A stretch of DNA of 64,000 nt from Anoplolepis gracilipes (GCF_047496725.1 NC_132985.1:8735501-8799500); one strand, 5' to 3'. Numbered from the stretch's first letter, positions 43,835 to 54,246 are shown. Numbers and translations are program-made. Notes: generated from the letters alone by a model not told the origin.

Positions 43835-44197
43835 ATGCCTATCAAAAAATTTGGATTATTCGATCCAAGAAATGATGCAACCGGCATAAACGGTTCTTGG
43901 GATAGATTGGTAAAAAGTTATGTGCACGAAAACGCTTTGTGTCGCGTCGTTACAGACTTCGATGCAAGGTCACGTTAGATTCGCCGTGTAGCGCAACCAG
44001 AAGCTGACACCGATGCCGTCAACAAACTGTACGTAGAGTCCTGCGTTAAAAAATTAATGAATCAACAGAAAGAATCAGACGAGAAGCTGATTTCGCTTGA
44101 GAAGGACGTGCGAGCAATACAAATTGTGCTAAACGAACTTCAACGCCCGGCTAACGCTAACTCAGAAACAGCTATCAACCTAAATGAGCATCAGTGA
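43835..44197 (+). pseudogene. coiled-coil protein with DAVNKLYV motif, one stop
   Basis: From ATG 43835 the frame reads MPIKKFGLFDPRN, then an in-frame TAG at 43976-43978, then IRRVAQPEADTDAVNKLYVE and a heptad-like charged helix to TGA at 44195-44197, 120 codons in all. The I-x-x-V-x-x-P...DAVNK-x-YV pattern occurs in trimeric fibre or base-attachment proteins of phages and virus-like elements. A virion fibre role here is inference. The next short ORF overlaps its end by 14 bases. Confidence 0.5.
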
Positions 44198-44336
44198 ACG
44201 AATTAGGAGCGGCTATCAAACGCTTATCGAACAGCTACGAAAGATTATAGAACGGCTGCGAACAATTATCGAACAGCTACGAAGAATTATCGAACTGCTA
44301 TCTAACTACAATGAGTGGCAGTGGCAGTGGCAGTGA
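44184..44336 (+). CDS. 50-aa heptad-repeat protein encoded by a 21-nt tandem repeat
   Basis: ATG 44184 to TGA 44334-44336. After MSISERIRSGYQT the product is four near-perfect heptads of the type I-I-E-x-L-R-x, then WQWQWQ. Ile and Leu fall at a/d positions, so it should form a stable coiled coil. The DNA repeat unit is 21 nt (ATCGAACAGCTACGAAGAATT-like). It overlaps the end of the preceding gene and the start of the next one. It could be a real small gene or a displaced C-terminus of the DAVNK gene. Family unknown. Confidence 0.4.
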   Translation: MSISERIRSGYQTLIEQLRKIIERLRTIIEQLRRIIELLSNYNEWQWQWQ

Positions 44337-44595
44337 ACGACCTAGCAGCAGCTGCAACAGCTTCGAACGAGACTATCAGCATCTCAAGCAGGGCTGCGAA
44401 CGAGGCTACGAACACGTTCTTAACGGCTACACTCAAGGTTACAAACAACTCAAGAACTCCTACGATCGGTCAAAAGACGTCTGTGAACGAGGCTACAAAC
44501 GGTTCAGAAGCGGCTACGAACGAGTCAAAAACGACTGCGAAAAAGGCTGTGAACGGGTCAAGAACGATTTTCAAATGGGTGAAGGACGGCGGTGA
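44311..44595 (+). CDS. Polinton-borne 94-aa repeat protein
   Basis: The frame begins MSGSGSGSERPSSS and is then built of ~10-residue repeats of the form G-Y/C-E-R-x-K-N/S (for example GYERVKNDCE, GCERVKNDF). Regular aromatic/Cys and charged residues suggest a helical or fibrous protein. It ends at TGA 44593-44595, beyond which a different 21-nt repeat continues in another frame (44600-44770), so the true end may have been altered. Function unknown. Confidence 0.45.
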   Translation: MSGSGSGSERPSSSCNSFERDYQHLKQGCERGYEHVLNGYTQGYKQLKNSYDRSKDVCERGYKRFRSGYERVKNDCEKGCERVKNDFQMGEGRR

Positions 44596-44599
44596 ACAA

Positions 44600-44770
44600 C
44601 GCAAGAACAGGTCAAGAACAGGTCAGAACAGGTCAGAACAGGTCAGAACAAGTCAAGAACAGGTCAAAACAGGTCAAGAACAGGTCAGAACAGGTCAAGA
44701 ACAGGTCAGAACAGGTCAAGAGCAGGTCAAAACAGGTCAGAACAGGTCAAGAACAGGTCAAGAACGGCTA
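44600..44770 (+). repeat. tandem repeat of alternating 10- and 11-nt units (21-nt period)
   Basis: AGGTCAAGAAC and AGGTCAGAAC alternate, giving a 21-nt period that in one frame encodes NRSEQVK heptads without a start codon. It lies between the repeat protein and the integrase. Confidence 0.8.
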
Positions 44771-44789
44771 TTAAAGGCGATAAACGAAA

Positions 44790-45778
44790 ATGAGTGAAAA
44801 AAAGCGAACAATAAACGGGCATCGAGAAAAACTGACAAAGCAAAGAATCAACATAGTTTGGAGAGACGACAGTTGGTAAACGAACTGCACGCGCCGGCGA
44901 GAAAAAATTTTCTCCGAAGACACGTCATAGTGCGGGGATACGATGATCTGTGGTAAGCCGACATCGTCGAGATGCGTCCGTATTCTCGTTTCAACAAAGG
45001 TTACCACTACATACTCACCGTCATCGATGTGTTGAGCAAGTATGCATGGGCTGTCCCACTCAAGAGTAAAGGTGGAAGGGAGACGGCTAATGCAATCGCC
45101 AAAATAATTTGAGATAGCAAGAGATGCCCGAAAAACATACAAACTGATAACGGGAAGGAATTTTACAATACCGATGTGCAACGGCTTATACGGAAACATA
45201 ACATTAATCACTATTCCACATATTCGGTATTGAAGGCGTCTGTCGTCGAGCGATTCAATCGCACGCTGAAGAACGACATGTGGAAGATGTTTACGCTGAA
45301 CGGAACTTACAAGTGGATCGACGCGCTATCCCGACTCGTTGCAGAATATAACGCGCGAAAACATCGCACTATCAATATGAGACCTATCGATGTTACTCCC
45401 ACGATCGCTGATAGATTTTTAAATACGATATACAACAATATAAAAATTGCTGCTCCTGCAAAGTTTAAAGTAGGTGACCTGGTACGCGTTAGCAAATACA
45501 AAAAACTTTTCGAAAAGGGTTACACACCAAATTGGACAACCGAGGTGTTTAAGATTGTTAAAGTGCAACATACTAATCCCGTAACATATCTACTCGAGGA
45601 TTATCGCAAAAAATCTATCGCTGGAGCATTTTACGAGCACGAGTTGCATCGCGCGAATTATCCAGATGTGTATCTCGTGGAGAAAGTACTGCGCAGGAGG
45701 GGTGACGAGGTTTACGTGAAATGGCTGGGATTTGATAGCTCGCACAATTCTTGGGTACATAAGGATCATGTAATTTAA
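44790..45778 (+). pseudogene. Polinton retroviral-type integrase with chromodomain, two stops
   Basis: The catalytic core reads ADIVEM (first Asp), QTDNGKEF (second Asp) and ASVVERFNRTL (Glu), so all DDE residues persist. Stops interrupt at TAA 44954-44956 (DLW*ADI, probably CAA) and TGA 45110-45112 (KII*DSK). From 45176 the frame is open, with KFKVGDLVRVSKY (SH3-like part) and a C-terminal chromodomain YLVEKVLRRRGDEVYVKWLGF...SWVHKDHVI. The start is uncertain: ATG 44790 is in another frame from the core, which may mean a further frameshift near 44840. This enzyme inserts the element and makes the 6-bp duplication. Confidence 0.9.
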
Positions 45779-45928
45779 TTTTATAAGAAATACAATGTAT
45801 TCAATATAAAAATATATGAAATATTTGAAATATACAAAATCTTTATTAATACATCCTTTCCAATAGTCATTACAATATATAAAATATGAAATATACATAC
45901 AAGAAAAAAATCACACACACATTATATT

Positions 45929-48900
45929 TTATAAAGATATCTTATAATGTCCCCACGGTAACGTATCAATAGTTGTAGGTACGATATACCGCTTGTCGTC
46001 GTACGGACTTAGAGCAATTTTTGTTTCGCGAATGGTGTATATCTTGTGTAATTTTGATCTTATACACGATTGACTACGCGTTATTTCAATCTCTTCGTTC
46101 AAACACCGCGTGTAATCGTCAAACGCTATCATTCTCGCAACAACGTTACTCTTGACGCCTTTTACCTTTTTCGTATCCTTCTTACCATCCACGTGCAACG
46201 CATACATTTTTGCTCTAAGCCCAACAAATTCAGTCATTATGGTACCGTTGTTTTCATCCTTCATTAGACCCAGTACCTTTTTATTCACGAGCGGTATACC
46301 GTACGCATTGTCTATCGCATAGTCGCTCGTATCAAATCTGCTGATGTCGCATTTCATATTCTCGTACACATCGTTGCACTCAATGTGATATATAAGACTA
46401 TCCGTATCAGTGTACATGACTTTGCATCTCTCCCGATACATTGGTACCATATAATCGTGGTGAAATTCGTACAAACATTTCTTGGATATATCGAGAATAC
46501 ACATATCTACGTAAATTGGTTTGTAGAATTTCACCTCGAGTTTACGTAATTCTACAGCGATTAGATTTTCCGAAAAAATGCTTCTGCTATGAAAATTTGG
46601 TTTTGCAATCAATGTCTCTGTGCCGTACCTTCCGTCCCATTTTGTTAAAAGTTCAACATCTACGCGATTGCGCACATTTTTCATCGTTTTGCCAAACACT
46701 GCATTATTCATTAGTTTGTACAAATTTTTTTCAAAATCATTTTTTGCCAGTGTTCTAAATTTTGTGTTGATTTCTATATAAGTACAGAGCCACGGAGATT
46801 AAGTGAATTGTAATATACGATGAATTTTTGTAACACGAAGACCGTGACGTGAACATTGCTGCAGGTTGCGGTAGTGTATCACGTAACGCTTCTTATCGTA
46901 TACGGTTGCGAGAAGCTTGCCCTCGCGCTTGCCGGGTGGTTTGTCGCGTGTCGGACAAAACGGTAGGTCAGTGTGCGAATCGTGAAGATGCTGCGGATAC
47001 TCGAGATCGACTTCGAGGATGTAGCCTGTAGACGAATCGAGCGCGATCGATGATACATCAAAATTGGAAACATTATCGACCCACTGAAAATCGGCGTAGG
47101 GCAATGGTTGACACATTGCCCATCCGTATAAATTATTAACATCGAAATACATCAAGTACGTTGATGGTTTTGATAAGTCATACGACTACATGTACTTATT
47201 ATTAGCACGCGCGTACCTGTTGGAACATTGACTCAAACCACCGCGTATACCTCGTTCGATAAACATAACCATGTCAATGTCTGTGAGTAATTCAAATATA
47301 ATTTTCGTATACTTTAACATGGAGTCCCACGTGTAACCGGGAAGAGTATAGTAATACGCAAGGTCGAGCCCATAACTCTTGATACAACTCTCTCGGAAAT
47401 TTTCAAAAATGTCTGCTAATAACAAAACATCGATTTTTAAATACAGATCGCTATATTCGCTTAGCGTTCGAATGGAGAATCGCTTCCACACAATCTCAGC
47501 GTGCGCGTAATCGCTCTCAGATACTGTGTTATCTGTCAAGGAACTGTAAAATGATTCTCGTGATGATAAACACGCATCTTGCAATTTATCTACGCAGTCA
47601 ATGTATTCGTACGGGAAGACACCTTTTCTTGTTAATAAATTGAAATCTTCGGCGGATAAATTTTTATATTCCGATTGTAAAATTTTGAATTTATCCTTGT
47701 TCAGAAAAGACGCCAATTTGTCGAGACTTGTTGTGAGAAATTTATATGAATCTATGAAACGTAATTTAATGTGATTTCCCGGTTTGTCTTTCGTACCTTT
47801 AACATGTTTTGTAAATGAAATATATTTTTCTTTTGTTATCGGAAGTAAATCGATTCTCCCTTCGAACGTTGTGGCTATTTCCTCGATTATAAAATGAGAA
47901 TCATAACCAGATAAATTGTGAAATACTATTGGAATGCAAAAAAGATTCTTTGTAATTTAGATTGCAATTTGAATGCGCGGGACCTCTGTACCGCCCGGTC
48001 AAATGACAATGATCGCGTACGCGCGTATCATCTTCTACGAATGATTTCTCACATATATGACACTGAGTCGCACTTCGAAATTCTTTCCATTCATTTTGCG
48101 TTAAATTTACCATGGGAACATTGGTTGTTAAAATATTTTCTACACGTTGCGCCAAATTTTTAAGTTCGTCGGTGAACCATGCAACGCAATTGGCTTCGCG
48201 ACGAGAATGATACGCGGATAACGAATTATCGTACGAGCAATGTACATAATAAGCCATACTAAATACTTGGTGATGTTGATAAAAATTTTCTTCTTCTTTT
48301 TTCACCAAAACGCACTCCAGGTCGGCGTACACGACGAAAGGTAGTCGCTCCTTCCTGTTGTAGTTGGTAAATGCGAGCCACTTATCCTTATCGCTCGGTA
48401 ATCGGATAGCGCAGTCGTTCATCTTTCCACAGTCTACTGTATGTGATTGCAATTTCTCGATCGAGTGAAAATAGTGCATGAATCTGTGAAATAAAAGTTA
48501 AAATTTTTATATCCTTGTTTTAAATATTTTTAGACAGTTTTATTAAATATACATACCGATCGCAGATATATTTTTTAGTCTTGTGTTTGCTGAGTTGCAT
48601 ACTAACAAGTCTAGATAGATTCTTGATCCATGCAAAATGTCCGATATCTTGCGCATCTTGCACGTAGAGCAAGTTGATGTGCTTGTCTCTCTTTTGCTCC
48701 GTAAGGTGAATAGGGACAATGTTTTCGTTTTCAAAACTGTACACGTTGATTGAAATGTCATTATAAATTTCAAATTTTTTAATTTGATTAAGAGTGACTG
48801 GAAACTCAATATCTTGGAGATTTAGTACTGTTGTATAATGCGGGTACGATGATTGTCGGTGTGTGCATCTTTCAGCTGGATACAGAGCAGCCACTACCGC

Positions 48901-49653
48901 CCACGCAAAACATGCATTGTCTTTAGATTGCACGTTAACCACTGCTCGTTTCATTATTATCTTTCGCGATAATTGCACGTAACATCCGGCGCGCATAGGA
49001 TTATATTTATTTATATTTACAGTCAAATTTAGTTTACGCGATAATGCCCATCCGCTATCGCGTTCCTGAAATTCTTCGAGCGATGCAAGGATTGGCTCGA
49101 CGACTCGCCGCTCATACCACTCGCGTAAATCAGATGTATGTAAGAGTTCACACTTTCTCGTATTGATTGATTTATTGGCATGCTTATCGCCCGCCACAAA
49201 CTCGCCGTTAAACACTGTATTCACTTTCACACTGTTATGTTTTTGCATAACGTCTCGCACGTGCTCGAGCACAATGTCACTCGCATCTTCCAAAAATTGA
49301 CGAGGTTCGATGTGATTATAATTTATAACCGCACCAGTCAAGATGCGGCTCTCAAACGCCGTATCAATCTCTCGCCATATGAGTTTCTCCGAGTTATTTT
49401 CACTACTATAATCACCACCACTGGGTATAAACTGTCTCTGCAATCGAGTTTTTGCACCCTCGAGTCGCGCAATTCTTGTCACCAAAGATTGTCTATTTCC
49501 GATTGAGAGTCGCGGACGCTTGACACGGCTGCGTTCTTCAAGCTCTTCGATAAACTCCTCGCAATGCTGCAGCCATCCAAAATATTCACCCAATGTGGTG
49601 ACTTGGTGGGAACGCTCCAACAAGTCGCGTTCTTTCTGCTGCACGTTTTCCAT
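45929..49653 (-). pseudogene. Polinton protein-primed DNA polymerase B, spliced and broken
   Basis: ATG 49653 (MENVQQKERD), 11 bases after the zinc-motif gene stop. The N-terminal ~370 codons are intact up to YICDR. A 73-nt GTATGT...TTCACAG intron (48556-48484) follows, and the frame joins to FMHYFHSIEKL. Then come ExoI VVYADLE (~48325), a DHCH/CN zinc segment (~48000), ExoII HNLSGYDSHF (~47910), Pol A DVNNLYGWAM (~47145), Pol B NNAVFGK (~46700) and Pol C YTDTDS (~46410). Lesions: a one-base shift in a T-run near 47940, TAG 47188-47186 and TAA 46801-46799. All polymerase motifs remain. The gene is about 1,220 codons and converges with the integrase. Confidence 0.93.
48484..48556 (-). other. 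intron in the polymerase B gene
   Basis: GTATGT at the 5' end, TTTATTTCACAG at the 3' end. Splicing joins CGATCG|A into a continuous CDR-FMHYF frame, whereas the unspliced frame stops. Confidence 0.75.
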
Positions 49654-49664
49654 TTTTTCTCTCT

Positions 49665-50039
49665 CTATTTTTGTGTGCAAACATAACACATATTACGCGA
49701 CATTATTATATGTAATAAAATTTGACAGCTACTGCACCATCGCATATCCACCTCATCGGGCGATGTAACTTTATGTCTCCGTATTTCGTATATTAATCCG
49801 ATGTCATCTCGAAAGGTGTCCATACACGAAGCACAGAGAGCTAGAGCACCACCCGTTGAATAATAAAAGTGTATGGCGCAAATCTTACGTTGATTTTGCG
49901 CACGGAGTTGTTCATTTTCTACTACGTTGTCGTCAAAATCGGTATTACTGCAATCACTAATATAATTACTATCGTCCGACAACGCATGCTCTTCGTCTGA
50001 CAACTCGTCTATTATCGCTTCGAAATTAATATTTTCCAT
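49665..50039 (-). CDS. Polinton terminal zinc-motif protein, right copy
   Basis: The intact 124-codon frame has an acidic Ser/Asp-rich N-terminus (residues 1-45), ICAIHFYYSTGG, CASC, MRWCSSC and a final MCYVCTQK. It is the paralog of the broken gene at 35018-35449 at the other end of the element. Each is the outermost gene on its side and reads inward. The three CxxC pairs suggest two zinc sites. The position next to polymerase B and the terminal repeats suggests a role at the ends or in regulation, but that is inference. Confidence 0.6.
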   Translation of the reverse strand: MENINFEAIIDELSDEEHALSDDSNYISDCSNTDFDDNVVENEQLRAQNQRKICAIHFYYSTGGALALCASCMDTFRDDIGLIYEIRRHKVTSPDEVDMRWCSSCQILLHIIMSRNMCYVCTQK

Positions 50040-50356
50040 TTATTCACTATTGTGTCACTAACAATTCTAATGCCTGACAGTAACCACTCAATTTTTTTTT
50101 TTTTCCACAGCTTCCTCTATGCCCTTTCAAATCGTACTATGGTTTGACGGGGCTCTCATTCTTCTTATATTTCGCCTAATGCTGTCTTAACACATCCTAC
50201 CGAACGTCAACGCTTTTGCATCTATAAAAACGTTCCGACATGTTCGTCGCAGCGTTGGCCAAAAATTTCTATTGTTTTCCCACGACTTTTATGGCTTCTA
50301 AAATGTCCCCCGGCTATAAATCAACCACAAAGATAAACACCTTGCAGTTGCAGTTT

Positions 50357-51050
50357 TTTCCTTAAAAATTATGGAAGATGTTTCGCTCCAGTTTTATGGG
50401 AGATTTTCCGCGAGGGTGCAAAGCTGCCGAACGCCGGCGATTAAAATCTTTTTTTCCATAATGGCGCTGATGCGTTGCATTCTTTCCTTAAAATTATGGA
50501 AGATGTTTCGCTCCAGTTTTATGAGAGATTTTCCGCGAGGGTACAAAGCTGTCGAACGCCGGCGCTTAAAATCTCTTTTTCCATAATATTCTAATGGTCA
50601 TAAAATGATCATAAAAATTAGAAAAAAAGAAAAAAAAACAGTTTTATGGTTTCTAAAATGTCCCCCGGCTATAAATCAACCACAAAGATAAACACCTTGC
50701 AGTTGCAGTTCTTTCCCTAAAAATTATGGAATGTTTCGCTCCAGTTTTATGGGAGATTTTCCGCGAGGGTGCAAAGCTGCCGAACGTCGGCGCTTAAAAT
50801 TCTAATGATATAATGACCATAAAATGATCATAAAACTAGAAAAAAAAAACAGTTTTATGACTTCTAAAATACCCCCGGCTATAAAATCAACCGCAAAGAT
50901 AAACATCTACTTTTGAACGTGTGTAGGACCCTTCCCCCCCCACCCCACCCCCCTTTCCCTAACATCAGACCGCTCGCACCTCCCAGATACCCCCGCCTCC
51001 GCACCTCCCCTCGGCACCCCATGGCTTAGAATCCCCACTATAACACTACT
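50357..51050 (-). repeat. Polinton right terminal inverted repeat
   Basis: Homologous in reverse to 34195-34912, ending CCCCACTATAACACTACT. It includes the same ATAAAACTGGAGCG modules; one more half-module (50283-50356) extends inward. The ORF at 50371-50586 is an artefact of these modules. Confidence 0.9.
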
Positions 51051-51056
51051 TCTAGA
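51051..51056. other. Polinton target-site duplication, right copy
   Basis: TCTAGA directly after the right terminus, identical to 34189-34194. Confidence 0.95.
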
Positions 51057-51527
51057 TATAGTTGTCAGGCATCCAGATTCTACTCACGATGCCGTAATAT
51101 TTGATAGAAGCGGTTTGTGCTGTCGTTTTGAGTTGGAACATTTTGACGGAATTCTACTTGGTGATAGTGGATATGCGTGCCGCACCTATTTACTGACGCC
51201 TGTTTTAAGACCTAAGACAATGGCAGAAGTTAGGTACAATACTGCACACAAAAAAACACGAGTTATCGTTGAACAACTGTTTGGAGTTTGGAAACGTTGA
51301 TTTTCATGTCTACATTATGGTTTGAGAACAAAATTGAGCACATCGGTGGAAATTGTTTGTGTCACTGCCGTTTTGCACAATCTGTGCATTTAAAATAATC
51401 TGGATGTCAAAGAGAAGTCAAAGAGGAGTTGCATAAAAATATACAATTTGAAGACATTATAAATAGAGAACAAAATGGAATAGGACTTGCGCACAGAAAT
51501 GTTTTTATTTTAACACATTTTTCATAA
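51057..51527 (+). pseudogene. PIF/Harbinger transposase, 3' part
   Basis: This continues the frame cut at 34194: VVRHPDSTHDAVIFDRSG, then LLGDSGYACRTYLLTP (second catalytic Asp), then RVIVEQLFGVWKR (Glu). A TGA follows at 51298-51300, then VCVTAVLHNLCI, and after a small frame change the end ...RNVFILTHFS with TAA 51525-51527. All three DDE residues are still readable across the two halves. The original gene was broken by its own stops and then by the Polinton. Confidence 0.8.
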
Positions 51528-51540
51528 AACTGATCATTTA

Positions 51541-51690
51541 TCAAATAGGATCTCGATCTTCGAAAAATTCTACGAGATTTTCCCAATCACGAATCTTTTT
51601 GGAAACCGCAACAAATTCGATCTTCTATATTTTTGTTCTCAAATCCTTCGTCAAACTTATTTAAAAATTTGTTGTCCATCATATATTAAT
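51541..51690 (-). repeat. inverted, internally deleted copy of the Harbinger 5' coding end
   Basis: The minus strand repeats 33430-33635: ATGATGGACAAC, GACGAAGGATTTGAGAAC, CGTGATTGGGAAAATCTCGTAGAATTTTTCGAAGA, then jumps to TTTGATAAATGATCAG, dropping ~60 bases. The Harbinger copy thus ends in a reversed piece of its own start. Confidence 0.7.
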
Positions 51691-51831
51691 TATCTTTTTA
51701 CAATTTACACAAATGTATATATTAAAAACGTTATATATAAGTTTTAATTTAAAGAAAATCTTTTATTTATTTAAAAATTATTTAAAGACTCTTTCTCTCT
51801 AAAATAAAACATTCCTTATTTAGGCTGTGTT

Positions 51832-51900
51832 CTGATATTCACTGCCAGTATTGGAAATTTAGTTTACGTCACGTACACTGTGACAGTCAGAACACAACCT
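51832..51900. repeat. mini hairpin element (69 bp)
   Basis: AGGCTGTGTTCTGA and TCAGAACACAACCT are terminal inverted repeats, with TTTA/TAAA flanks. Confidence 0.5.
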
Positions 51901-52244
51901 TAAAGTGGCGTTCCAAAACTTAAACAGGTAAGATTTATTAAACTTAATTTATTAATATTTATTTATTGTTACAAATATATATATGCACAAAACATGTTTC
52001 GAAACTTCATCTTTTTATTTGTTCAATTAGTAGGACAGCTCACAAACAACATACAATTGAATTTGTTTATAGAGCAATAAATATAAAAATATGTATGTAC
52101 AATTTTGTAGGCATTGTATACTTTGAAATTTGTTGAACTGAGGCATCATTTGGGGATTATCTTCAAATTATACAATCGACATACCTGACGGAAATGTCCT
52201 CAAATTAAACATTTTTCTCAATAACTTCTAAAGCATATTTTATG

Positions 52245-52915
52245 TCTCCAAACTAAGTACTTATATTCCAATGTTTCTCAGGCACAATTCATACAGTTTA
52301 AGTACTAATTTTGTTGAATGTATTTTTTGAGTCCACGTTTCTTAAAAAAAATTGGAGATTGCGAATTATTTTTTGAGATTCATTTATTTTTCAAGACAAT
52401 TTTTTTGTAATTAAATATTATTTTACAAATATTTCAAAATATAATAAAATATTAATATTTCAAACATTCAGTGCTGTAGAGAGCAAGGACGAAAGACAAA
52501 ATAAAAAGTAATAACATAAAATTAACTAATATAATTCAATGAGCATAATTCCACATGTAAAATAATTTAGTACAAAACAACGTATAAAATTAATAGATAA
52601 AACCGTTAAGAATAATTATAATTTTATAATAAAATATATCAGAAAATAAAGAAAAAATCTTTTTTGATAATCGATAATTTAATTTAATAATAATTTTTTT
52701 ATATTTAATTTTTTAAAGTAATATTATAAAATAATATTTAATTATAAAAAAATTATCTAAAAGTAGTTAAATCTATAAAAAAGTACATTATCTCTAATTG
52801 TTTTTAATAAACATGGATGGACTCAAAAGATACATTTAACAGAAGAAATTAGTTCTTACATTGTATAAAGTATACTTAAGAAACATTGGAATAAAACACT
52901 TATTTTAAGAATATA
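52245..52915. repeat. inverted-repeat element (~670 bp)
   Basis: 52245-52350 (CTAAGTACTTATATTCCAATGTTTCTCAG...GAGTCCACGTTTCTTAAAA) matches the reverse complement of 52795-52915 with moderate divergence. No ORF within; 51901-52244 holds nothing else. Confidence 0.6.
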
Positions 52916-53049
52916 AAATATTGTAAGGTATAAAATTACTATAAGAAATCAGCGATTATTCCACATTAAGAGTACTTTGGATTTACTATCTCGGAGCACT
53001 GGGCAACTGCCGACGGCTATCACGTTCCGACGGCTAGTCCCTTCAACCG

Positions 53050-53759
53050 GTAAGTATTAATTATTATGCACGTCGTCTTTTTATTTTTTCAGTTCAAGAT
53101 CGCGTACACAAGTCAAGAATACTACGACATGCTGATGGTACTTGGCGAGTGTCACAAGCAGCAGAACCATGTTGCAAGAAGATACGCCGAATTGTATCCA
53201 AACCGAAGACATCTATCGGGTTACGTCATACTTGCAGCAGCTCAAGGATTGTACGATACTGGCAGTATCCTGCCGAACAAACACGACAATGGGAGAGATC
53301 GCGACGTTAGAAATGTACGGAACACAGAAAGAGTCATACGTGCTTTGGAGGATGCTCCCGAAACGAGTATTCGAGTAGTTGCTCGAGAACGAGATTTATC
53401 TCGTACAACCGTACAAAGAATATTAAAAGAAGAAAAGTTGCACGCGTTTCATTATACACGCGTGCAACATTTACGACTAGCAGATTACCCTGCAAGACGA
53501 ACGTTTTGCGAAAATTTTCTGTGAAACGTCGTTCAAGATCCCATATATTCCTCTCGTATGGTATTCAGCGATGAATCGCTATTCACACAAGAAGGAATTT
53601 TTAATGTGCATAATATGCACTTTTGGAGCGAAGACATAATTATGATTTGCTATTTGGAATATCGACGAAGAAGTAATGGAGAACGTCGAAAGAAATTTAA
53701 TAAAACGCATGAGAGCTTGCGTTAGGATGGACGGCGGGCATTTCGAGCATCTACTCTAA
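53050..53759 (+). pseudogene. mariner/Tc-superfamily-like transposase, internally deleted
   Basis: A GTAAGT...TTTTTTCAG intron (53050-53092) precedes YTSQEYYDMLMVLGECH, then a helix-turn-helix segment ETSIRVVARERDLSRTTVQRIL and HYTRVQHLR. TGA at 53522-53524 interrupts, then VFSDESLFTQEG supplies the first catalytic Asp region. The reading then jumps to EEVMENVERNLIKRMRACV and the family-type ending GGHFEHLL with TAA 53757-53759. Most of the catalytic domain is deleted. The N-terminal domain resembles insect transposases annotated with a domain of unknown function before the HTH; the family name is from memory. Confidence 0.65.
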
Positions 53760-54023
53760 AATTTTTTTGTAGTCAATCCGTTTTTTGCAGAGCGACAATA
53801 CATTTTCACGTTGAAACATCTCATTGTGAGCAAAATAAAAATTAATTTTCTCAAATTTTTTCCTTCGCATCGTGAATGCAATAGTTTCGAAAACGTAATA
53901 GCGCGCGTTTTTTAAAAATATTGATTGACTCTCTCAGCTGAGCCGGAAAATCAATATATCGATCGGTCTGAAGTCGACGACAATGTCGATGACAATTGAA
54001 GGAGCATCGCCGTCGCGGAGACG

Positions 54024-54160
<137 letters not shown>

Positions 54161-54246
54161 TTCCCTTTCTTTTATGCACACACTCATACATACACACATC
54201 GCGTGTAGCAATCAGCTGATTGCAGCGTCCGACGGCCGGCAATCCG

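Larger units (their letters stand above)
34195..51050. mobile_element. Maverick/Polinton virus-like DNA transposon, 16,856 bp
   Basis: Terminal inverted repeats start AGTAGTGTTATAGTGGGG and end with its reverse complement, flanked by TCTAGA on both sides. Inside are the diagnostic genes of the class: protein-primed DNA polymerase B, retroviral-type integrase with chromodomain, FtsK/HerA-type packaging ATPase, adenain-like protease and major and minor jelly-roll capsid proteins, plus seven or more accessory ORFs. Size, termini and duplication length all fit a complete insertion. Frameshifts and stops in at least seven genes show that it cannot move by itself now. It lies within a Harbinger transposase. 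Confidence 0.97.

Noticed and set aside
44771..45211. 146-codon minus-strand frame
   Set aside because: Antisense to the integrase core, which has clear DDE motifs on the other strand.
50371..50586. 71-codon plus-strand frame
   Set aside because: Mirror of the left terminal repeat frame, produced by the module sequence.
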